A DNA stretch of 6,941 bases, taken from NCBI GenBank assembly GCA_023136785.1, contig JAGLQP010000096.1:1-6941 (forward strand), in the 5' to 3' direction. The position numbers and the translations under genes are program-made. Under the pieces are notes generated by a model. That model did no database searches. It was given only the letters and a program-made list of their open reading frames with translations, and had not been told where the DNA came from. Source of the DNA: Spirochaetales bacterium. GTDB lineage: Bacteria > Spirochaetota > Spirochaetia > SZUA-6 > DRHE01. Positions within the stretch are counted from its first letter, which is position 1, and every line of letters starts with the position of its first letter. Shown piece by piece: positions 1 through 5,561 of the stretch.

Positions 1-586
1 CATAGTCGAGGACCCGATCCGCACCGAGTGCTCGGCACAGCTTCACCTTTCCCTCAGAGCAAACAGCGGTTATGTGGGCACCGAACACTCTACCCAGCTG
101 GATGACAAACTGGCCGACCCCGCCGCCTCCTCCGGTCAGGAGAACCCGCTTTCCCCGCAGGCCCTTCCTCCGGTGGCGCAGTCCGACGTACGCCGTGGAG
201 CAGGCCACGGGAATCCCGGCGGCATCGACCGGGGGAACATTGTCGGGTATCCTGCCCAGATGGGACTCCGCTACGGCGACGTATTCGGCTAAACAGCCCT
301 TTCGTAATGGAATTACCGACCCCATCACCGCTTCACCCACGCGAAATCGGGTCACCTTCTCTCCCGTGCGTTCGATGGTACCGGAGAAATCGATGCCGGT
401 CGGGCGGGGAAATCGATTTCCCGTAGCAAACCTCCACTTGCCCGCAAGTGTCTTCCAATCCGACGGGTTGACCGAGACCGCGGCGACCTTTACCAGGCAC
501 TCCCGAGTCCCGACCTCCGGCTCGGGTATTTCCCGCAGCTGCAACACTTCCGGTTCCCCGTAGTTGTCATATACTACAGCCTTCAT
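1..586 (-). CDS. NAD(P)H:quinone oxidoreductase-type medium-chain dehydrogenase (C-terminal part outside window)
   Basis: N-terminal 195 residues of a medium-chain dehydrogenase/reductase, cut by the left edge; family members are usually about 310-340 residues. The protein begins MKAVVYDNYGEPEVLQL, the usual GroES-like opening strand of zeta-crystallin-type quinone oxidoreductases. VNPSDWK at residues 39-45 and PTGIDFSGTIE at 62-72 match the family signature, and the glycine-rich TGGGGGVGQFVIQL at 151-164 opens the nucleotide-binding Rossmann domain. The catalytic zinc cysteine of classical alcohol dehydrogenases is not at its usual place, so a zinc-independent NADPH-dependent reductase is inferred; the substrate cannot be told. 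The start is fixed by AGGAG (minus strand, 600-596) nine bases before ATG. The gene lies downstream of the interrupted nucleotidyltransferase, separated by about 210 bases, so co-transcription is uncertain. A copy of the ATCGCAATCTTC motif sits 83 bases upstream. Family is confident, exact reaction is not. Confidence 0.9.
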   Translation of the reverse strand, partial: MKAVVYDNYGEPEVLQLREIPEPEVGTRECLVKVAAVSVNPSDWKTLAGKWRFATGNRFPRPTGIDFSGTIERTGEKVTRFRVGEAVMGSVIPLRKGCLAEYVAVAESHLGRIPDNVPPVDAAGIPVACSTAYVGLRHRRKGLRGKRVLLTGGGGGVGQFVIQLGRVFGAHITAVCSEGKVKLCRALGADRVLDY

Positions 587-595
587 CCGTTCTCT

Positions 596-600
596 CTCCT
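596..600 (-). promoter_or_regulatory. Shine-Dalgarno site of the oxidoreductase gene
   Basis: The minus strand reads AGGAGAGAGAACGG immediately before the ATG, giving a full AGGAG with a nine-base spacer. This is one of the strongest ribosome binding sites in the window and settles the start codon. Confidence 0.75.
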
Positions 601-668
601 GCCTCGCAGCCGTCCGCTTCTAGATCGTGATATCCCCGGGGCTGCCGCAGGCGGGGGTGCCCAGCCGC

Positions 669-680
669 GAAGATTGCGAT
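669..680 (+). repeat. Dispersed 12-bp motif GAAGATTGCGAT, copy 1
   Basis: This 12-mer is identical to both arms of the inverted repeat at 5523-5561. On the minus strand it reads AGATCGCAATCT with one flanking base, identical to 5381-5392. It lies 83 bases upstream of the oxidoreductase start, so it may be an operator or a member of a genome-wide small palindromic repeat family. Confidence 0.6.
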
Positions 681-798
681 CTGAGTTCTTTGTAATCCCT
701 TTCCCCACCTTCGGCAACCCTTTGCGGCAACCGGTTCCCCCGACTCGGGAAGGTTCCACTCCTCCTCGCCTTTGACTGAGGGAGCTCTGGCACGAGTC

Positions 799-1182
799 CT
801 AACAGCGATTCGTCGGGGCGCGATGTAGCTTCACCAGCGGTATCTGCACTCCCCTGCTTTGCAACCACGACCGCAGGTTCTCTTCGAGCAAATCCTGATC
901 GTAGCCCAGACAGACAAGATCTGGTTTGACTTCCAGCAGCAGATCGTAGCTCCCGGGGATACGGTCGCTCAAGTACACCTCCGCCACTAGACCGGTGTCC
1001 CGCAGCCTGGCCGTTCGCTCGCTTTCGCCGTCCACAGGGTTCTTGCCTTCAAAGGAACGCACAAACTCGTCCCGGGCCAGGGAGACGACCAACCGGTCTC
1101 CAAGGTTCTTCGCCTACCTCAAGAAGTATCTGTGGCCGGAATGCAGGGCGTCAAAGGTTCCGAATACCAAAACCGTCTTCAA
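799..1182 (-). pseudogene. Cytidylyltransferase-fold nucleotidyltransferase (FAD synthetase / TagD-like) interrupted by an in-frame TAG
   Basis: Reading from the TTG at 1182, the frame encodes a small nucleotidyltransferase of 127 codons, normal for the family (about 130-150). The N-terminal TVLVFGTFDALHSGHRYFL contains the HxGH nucleotide-binding motif (H14-S-G-H17). After codon 23 the family pattern continues without a shift: AKNLGDRLVVSLARDEF (24-40), an ERTARL segment (55-60), and KPDLVCLGYDQ (86-96), typical of archaeal-type FAD synthetases and glycerol-phosphate cytidylyltransferases. Codon 23 is TAG (1116-1114), where relatives have a variable polar residue, and one C-to-T change from CAG would explain it. 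No good ribosome site precedes the TTG, and the frame stays open upstream to a GTG at 1296. The final stop at 801-799 is also TAG. It could be a recent pseudogene, a sequencing error, or a readthrough gene. Family call is firm; substrate is unknown. Confidence 0.75.
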
Positions 1183-1336
1183 TTTCGAATCGGTCAGCTG
1201 AAGCCCGTTGTTGCAGGCAACGAACGCTGCCAAAGCACCAACTACAGTGACGAACACAGGTAAAACGTATCGATTCAAAATTGAACTTAAGAGCACTTCC
1301 CATTTCTACCACTCCATGAGAGACTGCGGATATCGT
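1183..1336. other. Divergent spacer between nucleotidyltransferase and methyltransferase
   Basis: If the nucleotidyltransferase starts at 1182, this 154-base stretch must carry promoters for both divergent genes. I see no strong sigma70-type pair on either strand. A short inverted repeat TTCAA-AA-TTGAA lies at about 1275-1286. The minus strand is also open in frame with the nucleotidyltransferase from GTG at 1296 and encodes a hydrophobic stretch, VLPVFVTVVGALAAFVAC, which may be chance or a membrane-anchoring extension. Confidence 0.4.
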
Positions 1337-1852
1337 ATGAACATTGTCATTTCTGCATTGTTTTTTTTGATCATGGTTTTTCTGATCTCCTTGATATGGA
1401 CCAATACCCATGGTGCGCCCTGGGTGCCGACATCCCGAGAGGTTATCAACACCATGCTCACAATGGCGGAGATTAAACCCGGGGAGATCGTGTACGATCT
1501 GGGCTCAGGGGACGGAAGAGTGCTGATTGCCGCGGTTCGTCGATTCGGAGCGCGGGCGGTCGGAGTCGAAATGGATGTATCCCGCTTTCTTTGGAGCATA
1601 GCAGCGGTCACTCTACTCGGACTGGGTAAACAGGTGCGGGTTATACGGGGTGATTTTTTCAAGGTAGATTTGTCGGAGGCAGACGTCGTCTTTACTTATC
1701 TCCTGCAGAACACCAATGATCGCTTGAAGGATAAGCTGCGCAAAGAACTTCGCCCCGGAACTCGGGTCGTGTCCAACACCTTCACTTTTTTAGGACTACC
1801 CCTTGTGCGCAACGACGATGAGCTAAAACTCTTTCTCTATAGAATCACCTGA
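1337..1852 (+). CDS. Membrane-anchored SAM-dependent methyltransferase, FAM173/ATPSCKMT-like
   Basis: A 171-residue class I methyltransferase. Residues 3-21 form a hydrophobic segment (VISALFFLIMVFLISLIW) that would anchor the protein in the membrane. PWVPTSREVINTML (28-41) leads into the catalytic fold: motif I VYDLGSGDGR at 52-61, the acidic ribose ligand in VGVEMD (75-80), GDFF at 105-108, and the motif IV region DVVFTYLLQ at 116-124. The order 'P(T)..EVV..ML', 'DLGSGDGR', 'DFF..DLS', 'VV.TYLL', 'L.PGTRVVS' is the pattern of the FAM173 family, whose mitochondrial member methylates a lysine of the ATP synthase c subunit; a protein-lysine target is therefore inferred only by family. The ATG at 1337 is chosen because it begins the hydrophobic anchor; an in-frame ATG at 1316 is possible, and neither has a strong ribosome site. 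It is transcribed towards the cell-wall operon and ends in TGA. Confidence 0.82.
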   Translation: MNIVISALFFLIMVFLISLIWTNTHGAPWVPTSREVINTMLTMAEIKPGEIVYDLGSGDGRVLIAAVRRFGARAVGVEMDVSRFLWSIAAVTLLGLGKQVRVIRGDFFKVDLSEADVVFTYLLQNTNDRLKDKLRKELRPGTRVVSNTFTFLGLPLVRNDDELKLFLYRIT

Positions 1853-1911
1853 CATTTTCCTATCTTGGGAATAAACAAACCGAGGTAATGCGGTCCACGC
1901 CTCAACACGGC

Positions 1912-1929
1912 GGGTCCTAAAAGGGACCC
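1912..1929. terminator. Possible hairpin between convergent genes
   Basis: GGGTCC (1912-1917) and GGACCC (1924-1929) form a six-pair stem with loop TAAAAG in the 85-base gap between two converging genes. Position suits a bidirectional terminator, but neither strand shows a T-run after the stem, so an intrinsic terminator is not well supported. Confidence 0.35.
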
Positions 1930-1937
1930 AGGTTAGA

Positions 1938-3032
1938 TCAACTGCCTCGAGCCTGAACACGTAGATATTGCAGTACGCCCCCCAGACCGTAGAGAGTGGC
2001 GGCAACCACGACGATGGTCCCGATGGCCGACAGGAAACGGCCGATGCCCTGGAAGAAATCCGCGGTCAGCAGGGTGAAGAGGATACCCAGCAACACCGGT
2101 CCTTTCAGTACCAGCAGGCCGAGGAGTCCGGTTGTGTAAGCCTTGGCCGGTCCAACATCGGGGGAAGACTTACGAATCCATAGTCCCAGGCGTACGGCCA
2201 TAGCAACATAGCCGATATAGGCAAGAAAAATCAGTAAGACCGAAATGAAGGGTATCATGAGGATGCCCACCACAGAGACGATCAGCAGGGCTACCAACAC
2301 GGGGATGATCAGCACCGCCAGAACCAGATAGAGAATCGACCCTTTCCAGCGTGAGGAGAGCAATCCCCCTAAACCGGAGAGATGGTCGCGTCCGAAGTGA
2401 ACGAAGAGAAACAACACCAGTAAAAACAGACAGACCCCAAGTATTTCTATGACGAAGCGGAAGGTGGCCGCCGAATGCTCTGAACTCAGCAGGCTGAGAA
2501 AGGGAATCTTGATGTTGGGCAGGGACTGCTTGTTTCCTCCGATCTTCGATCGTCTCTCCGCTTCTACGGTCCCCCCCAAAGCCACCGCGTCTCCGGCAAC
2601 GGTAGAGCCGGAGAGCAGATTGATATTCGCTCCCAGGGTCCACACATCCCCCTCCACGGTGCCCTCCACCGTAACATCACCACCAATGCTCACCACATCC
2701 CCTCGCTTCACGCCGCGAATCGTAATCGGCCTGCCAATCCTCAGGCCAGCGGGGCTCAGGAAGGACAATCCGTTCATCGCGATGAGGAAACTCTGCTTGC
2801 CCGCCCGCAGAGACAGCCGCATGGGAAACAGATTCCAGGTTCGCCCCGGTCCCTCCTCTTCGGAACCCTCGAGAAATCCAAAGGCCAGTCGGACGCCGCC
2901 TTCGGCTGTGTCGAACTCCAGAATGCCGGGATGAAGGATGTATCGGTTCTCCCGCTCCTCTTCCTGAGCATAAGCCCTTATAATCGTGAACAGAGCCAGG
3001 AGACCGATTACTGCAAATAGAATTCTTTTCAC
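1938..3032 (-). CDS. Secreted/membrane protein with bactofilin-like beta-repeat segment and C-terminal multi-TM domain
   Basis: A 364-residue protein. The start is placed at GTG 3032, not the TTG at 3053 that overlaps the upstream stop, because GAGGG lies six bases before the GTG and the protein then opens with a normal signal peptide (VKRILFAVIGLLALFTII, likely cut after AYA at 20-22). Residues about 24-100 are a soluble, probably periplasmic region. Residues about 107-165 show short beta-repeats: GDVVSIGGDVTVEGTVEGDV, then NINLLSGSTVAGDAVALGGTV. This resembles the right-handed beta-helix of polymer-forming (bactofilin) proteins. From about 193 on there are four or five hydrophobic segments (roughly 193-214, 231-255, 256-282, 303-323, 331-355). 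It is the last gene of the leftward operon, 17 bases after endopeptidase B, so a role in envelope organisation is inferred. No catalytic motif is visible. It ends in TGA. Confidence 0.75.
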   Translation of the reverse strand: MKRILFAVIGLLALFTIIRAYAQEEERENRYILHPGILEFDTAEGGVRLAFGFLEGSEEEGPGRTWNLFPMRLSLRAGKQSFLIAMNGLSFLSPAGLRIGRPITIRGVKRGDVVSIGGDVTVEGTVEGDVWTLGANINLLSGSTVAGDAVALGGTVEAERRSKIGGNKQSLPNIKIPFLSLLSSEHSAATFRFVIEILGVCLFLLVLFLFVHFGRDHLSGLGGLLSSRWKGSILYLVLAVLIIPVLVALLIVSVVGILMIPFISVLLIFLAYIGYVAMAVRLGLWIRKSSPDVGPAKAYTTGLLGLLVLKGPVLLGILFTLLTADFFQGIGRFLSAIGTIVVVAATLYGLGGVLQYLRVQARGS

Positions 3033-3036
3033 GTTG

Positions 3037-3044
3037 GTACCCTC
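3037..3044 (-). promoter_or_regulatory. Ribosome binding site that decides the GTG start
   Basis: The minus strand reads TTTGAGGGTACCAAC before the GTG at 3032. GAGGG is at a proper distance from GTG, while nothing comparable stands at a proper distance before the TTG at 3053, whose bases overlap the TGA of the preceding gene. Confidence 0.5.
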
Positions 3045-3049
3045 AAATC

Positions 3050-4180
3050 TCAATATCGGGAGGTCATCAAGCCCCAGGCATTGACGGGCGCACCTCGCCT
3101 TCGGATTTCAAAGTGCAGATGCGATCCCGTGGACTTTCCGGTGTTGCCGACGGCTCCGATCCGCTGCCCTCGGGTTACGGTGCTTCCCCTCTTTACCCAG
3201 ATCTGACTGAGGTGACCGTACAGGGATGAATAACTGATCTGATGACGGATCAGGATGTAGTTCCCCAACACCGAATCATATCCCACAACGATCACCTTGC
3301 CATCCAGTGCCGCCCGTACCGTCGTACCCGTAGGGGCCGCCAAGTCGATTCCCCTGTGAAAGTGCATCTCTTTGGTAAAGGGATCCCTGCGGTAGCCAAA
3401 ACCGGAGGTCAGCCAGCCGGTTACGGGCTTCAGGAAGGCGCTGCCCGTAATCACACTGCGCTCTATACCCGAATGCTGCACTCCTGGAAAGAACAGCTCC
3501 ATCCCGGGCCTGATCTGCTGCCGTTCAATTCCGTTGACCGCAAACACCACCTCGACAGGAACACCCTTCTCCTCGCATAGAGTATCCAAATCGTCTTTTA
3601 TTTCGATATAGATGCCGTCCTGATTCGGAATCTCTATCGCTTCATCAATCTGGATCAGATGCACTCCACTGCCCCATTCTCGATTAAGAGAAGCGATCGT
3701 GTCGAGATCCATGCCGAAACGTTCTGCGATGCCGGACAGAGTGTCGCCCTCCCGTACCCTGTACAACTTTATATCAATAGGTAGCACGCTCAGAGAGCCG
3801 CCACCAACCGAATATGTCTCCAGAATCTTATCTATAGTATCGGCAGGTTGCAGATTTTCTCGCAGGGGACTGTGGAAAATCCAGGCTTCCGGGTAGTAGA
3901 GAAACCTCTGTTTCTCCACCTGTACGCTCCGGATTTGGTATGCGGCCAGCCCGGCGGCGACTAGGATAAAGGCAAGACTTACCAGCACTCGTACATGCTG
4001 CTTACAGAATCTCCAGGTAAACACCCGAAGCAAGACCTGCACTGCGTGGAGAAAACTGAAGAACAGAGCCTTCAACGGGAGTATGATATGGAACCGCCAA
4101 AAGTGAACTGCGCGCCTCCGCAACGCCTTCAGAGCGTGCGCGGCATGGAGCAGATTAGTGGAGGTACTGGGAAGGATCAA
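3050..4180 (-). CDS. Membrane-anchored LysM / M23 peptidoglycan endopeptidase B
   Basis: A 376-residue cell-wall hydrolase. The N-terminal 60 residues are basic and partly hydrophobic (a segment around 31-54 may be a second membrane helix), followed by a clear transmembrane helix at 64-83 (VLVSLAFILVAAGLAAY). A LysM domain spans about 139-186 (YRVREGDTLSGIAERFGMD), with a second, degenerate LysM at about 190-233 (KDDLDTLCEEKGV, IRPGMELFFPG). The M23 lasso-type metallopeptidase domain spans about 250-370 with all zinc and catalytic residues: HRGID (H275, D279), YGHL (H323) and HLH (H354, H356). It should cleave peptide cross-links in peptidoglycan from the periplasmic side. The start is TTG, inside the end of endopeptidase A (26-bp overlap), supported by AGGAG six bases upstream; no in-frame ATG follows before the membrane helix. 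Translational coupling to endopeptidase A is likely. It ends in TGA. It is a clear paralogue of its upstream neighbour. Confidence 0.92.
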   Translation of the reverse strand: MILPSTSTNLLHAAHALKALRRRAVHFWRFHIILPLKALFFSFLHAVQVLLRVFTWRFCKQHVRVLVSLAFILVAAGLAAYQIRSVQVEKQRFLYYPEAWIFHSPLRENLQPADTIDKILETYSVGGGSLSVLPIDIKLYRVREGDTLSGIAERFGMDLDTIASLNREWGSGVHLIQIDEAIEIPNQDGIYIEIKDDLDTLCEEKGVPVEVVFAVNGIERQQIRPGMELFFPGVQHSGIERSVITGSAFLKPVTGWLTSGFGYRRDPFTKEMHFHRGIDLAAPTGTTVRAALDGKVIVVGYDSVLGNYILIRHQISYSSLYGHLSQIWVKRGSTVTRGQRIGAVGNTGKSTGSHLHFEIRRRGAPVNAWGLMTSRY

Positions 4181-5363
4181 TCGGCTCTCCTCGACGAAAG
4201 ATCGAAAAATGGAGGTGGCTGCCTGTACTGTAGCCGGAATTACCCATATCGGCGATCCGCTGCCCCTGCTTCACTCTCTCCCCCTTCTGCACCCGAAAGG
4301 CATCGAGGTGTCCATAGAGGGTCTGAAAACCCTCTGGATGAGTCAGAATGATGTACTTTCCAAAGGTTGGATTATAGCCCAGCATAGCCACCTTTCCTGA
4401 CATGGAAGCGATAATCGAGGTGCCGACCGGGCCGGCCAGATCGACTCCGTTATGAAATCTTCGAATCCCTGTGAACGGGTCGCGACGCATGCCGAATCGA
4501 TCAGTAATCCTACCCCGTGTAGGGTAAATAAACAATCGACCGAAGACCCGATTCCGCTCCATCTCACTCAGTCGTGCGCCGGGAATGAACAGCTCCTGAC
4601 CGGGTACGATCACCGAGGTTTCCAAATTGTTCCAGTCCAACATCTCATTCAGAGCGATTCCGTACTTTTTAGCAATGCTCCCAAGATAGTCTCCCCTCCT
4701 CACCTTGTATTTCAGACCGTTGGAATTGGGTATTGTAAGGGTCGTGCCGACCTTCAAGCTCCTGGCATCCTGAATGCTGTTGAAACTTATCACTGTATCC
4801 ATACCCAGGTTGAAACGCTGGGCGATCCCTGAAATGGTATCTCCATTACGGACTGTATAACTCCTAGTTGTTATCGAGTCGATAATTTCCTGTTGCAGGG
4901 GTGTCTGGCCACTGCCCCCCTGCCCCTCCAGAATGAGGTAGTGCGCCAAGGCGCTCTCCACATCTTCACTTGCAGGAAGTTCGATCTCCACTTCAACAGG
5001 AGCCAAAAAGGACAATCGGAATCCAAGAGGAATGAGAAGACACAGTATCAAGGCCCCCGCCATAATCAAATCCACCCGGGACAAGCGCTTCAGCAGAGCC
5101 GTCTTGGCTCGGTTGCCTTTTGGACGGATTCGTCGAGAAAGATCGTGTTCCTTGGGAGCTAGCTTGGGCCATGCATCGCGAGCCTCGGAAGCGATCACTC
5201 TCTTGGGCCGCCGGATCTGCTGAACCTCCCGCCAGGTGATTGGTTTAGCGGGTTGGATCCGCCGGATCCCGGGAAACGTGAGCTCTAAGGTCTTGGATTC
5301 TACCCGCCGATCGTTAGCGGCTCTTCGGCGTTGGACTCTCTGGTGCTCAATCACTGCAATCAT
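4155..5363 (-). CDS. Membrane-anchored LysM / M23 peptidoglycan endopeptidase A, with long basic cytoplasmic N-terminus
   Basis: A 402-residue cell-wall hydrolase. About 95 N-terminal residues are highly basic (QRVQRRRAANDRR, IRRPKRV, RRIRPKGNRAK) and predicted cytoplasmic, followed by one membrane helix at about 99-118 (LIMAGALILCLLIPLGF). Two LysM peptidoglycan-binding domains follow: about 168-213 (YTVRNGDTISGIAQRFNLG) and 218-262 (YKVRRGDYLGSIAKKYGIA). The M23 domain (about 278-402) has HNGVD (H304, D308), YGHLD (H352) and HLH (H383, H385), so it should be an active zinc endopeptidase acting on cross-links. Start choice is uncertain: ATG at 5363 has no proper ribosome site next to it, and an in-frame TTG at 5375 and GTG at 5354 are alternatives. 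It heads a three-gene leftward operon, divergent from a class B PBP, and ends in TAA. An inverted repeat (5383-5403) lies just upstream and may control expression. Confidence 0.92.
   Translation of the reverse strand: MIAVIEHQRVQRRRAANDRRVESKTLELTFPGIRRIQPAKPITWREVQQIRRPKRVIASEARDAWPKLAPKEHDLSRRIRPKGNRAKTALLKRLSRVDLIMAGALILCLLIPLGFRLSFLAPVEVEIELPASEDVESALAHYLILEGQGGSGQTPLQQEIIDSITTRSYTVRNGDTISGIAQRFNLGMDTVISFNSIQDARSLKVGTTLTIPNSNGLKYKVRRGDYLGSIAKKYGIALNEMLDWNNLETSVIVPGQELFIPGARLSEMERNRVFGRLFIYPTRGRITDRFGMRRDPFTGIRRFHNGVDLAGPVGTSIIASMSGKVAMLGYNPTFGKYIILTHPEGFQTLYGHLDAFRVQKGERVKQGQRIADMGNSGYSTGSHLHFSIFRRGEPIDPSQYLH
4187..4191 (-). promoter_or_regulatory. Ribosome binding site for the overlapping TTG start
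   Basis: The minus strand reads CGAGGAGAGCCGATTG, placing AGGAG six bases before the TTG at 4180, within the last codons of endopeptidase A. This is the reason for accepting a TTG start here. Confidence 0.6.
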
Positions 5364-5382
5364 AGGGTTATACAATCATTAG

Positions 5383-5403
5383 ATCGCAATCTCCGATTGC
5401 GAT
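5383..5403. repeat. Perfect inverted repeat ATCGCAATC-TCC-GATTGCGAT
   Basis: Nine-base arms with a three-base loop, 20 bases upstream of the endopeptidase A ATG. As RNA from the leftward transcript it would be a tight hairpin whose loop and next bases (GGAGA) are the only Shine-Dalgarno-like bases near the start. As DNA it looks like an operator for a dimeric repressor. It shares the core ATCGCAATC with copies at 669-680 and 5523-5561. Confidence 0.7.
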
Positions 5404-5456
5404 GTCCTCAATCGTAATATCGACATTAATTATCTGCCATATTATGATGACAGCGA

Positions 5457-5507
5457 GAAAATCTTGTTTTTTGCTTGAAGCTTCGCTGCAGGTTAAACAA
5501 GATTTTC
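5457..5507. repeat. Perfect 13-bp inverted repeat GAAAATCTTGTTT / AAACAAGATTTTC
   Basis: Arms at 5457-5469 and 5495-5507 are exact reverse complements, with a 25-base loop that itself contains GAAGCTTC. A six-base alternative pairing, CAGCGA (5451-5456) with TCGCTG (5483-5488), is mutually exclusive with a full stem-loop. It lies in the middle of the divergent region, so it would precede the PBP on one transcript if the promoter is upstream of it. Its sequence is unrelated to the ATCGCAATC family. Confidence 0.65.
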
Positions 5508-5522
5508 GCACCGGAAGAAGAC

Positions 5523-5561
5523 ATCGCAATCTTCCTTATCGTTGCTATTGAAGATTGCGAT
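5523..5561. repeat. Perfect 12-bp inverted repeat ATCGCAATCTTC / GAAGATTGCGAT
   Basis: Arms at 5523-5534 and 5550-5561 are exact reverse complements with a 15-base spacer. Each arm equals the copy at 669-680. The right arm falls between the proposed -35 and -10 of the PBP promoter, which would suit repression. Arms are spaced 27 bases centre to centre, not a whole number of helical turns by a simple count, so binding of two dimers or an RNA hairpin are both possible. Confidence 0.7.

Larger units (their letters stand above)
587..798. other. Gene-free spacer with a GC-rich, hairpin-prone segment
   Basis: Between the oxidoreductase start and the nucleotidyltransferase stop I see no convincing gene. 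Open frames here have low-complexity translations rich in Arg, Gly, Ser and Pro and no recognisable motif. The segment holds a copy of the motif GAAGATTGCGAT (669-680) and a possible long-range stem: AGATCGTGAT (622-631) against ATTGCGATCT (673-682), ten pairs including two G-U pairs, enclosing a GC-rich loop that contains CCCCGGGG. It should carry the oxidoreductase promoter unless that gene is read through from upstream, but no good -35/-10 pair is visible. Confidence 0.5.

Noticed and set aside
620..868. Minus-strand open frame of about 82 codons overlapping the nucleotidyltransferase end
   Set aside because: Translation is low-complexity, rich in Arg, Gly and Ser, with no motif, and overlaps the conserved KPDLVCLGYDQ gene end in another frame.
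1093..1116. Frameshift as the cause of the broken nucleotidyltransferase
   Set aside because: The parts before and after TAG are in the same frame and join directly in the family alignment, so a single nonsense codon and not an indel is responsible.
1287..1309. Promoter TTGAAC...TTCTAC for the methyltransferase
   Set aside because: The -10 candidate shares too few bases with the consensus to be supported.
1911..1937. Intrinsic terminator for the convergent genes
   Set aside because: Only a six-pair stem without a T-run on either strand, so listed as a low-confidence hairpin rather than a firm terminator.
3051..3053. TTG as the start of the beta-repeat membrane protein
   Set aside because: It overlaps the upstream stop codon and has no ribosome site; GTG at 3032 has GAGGG at a proper distance and gives a clean signal peptide.
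5457..5507. Insertion sequence or miniature transposon ends
   Set aside because: The arms are close together, there is no target duplication or transposase, and the three inverted repeats in the region are not matched ends of one element.
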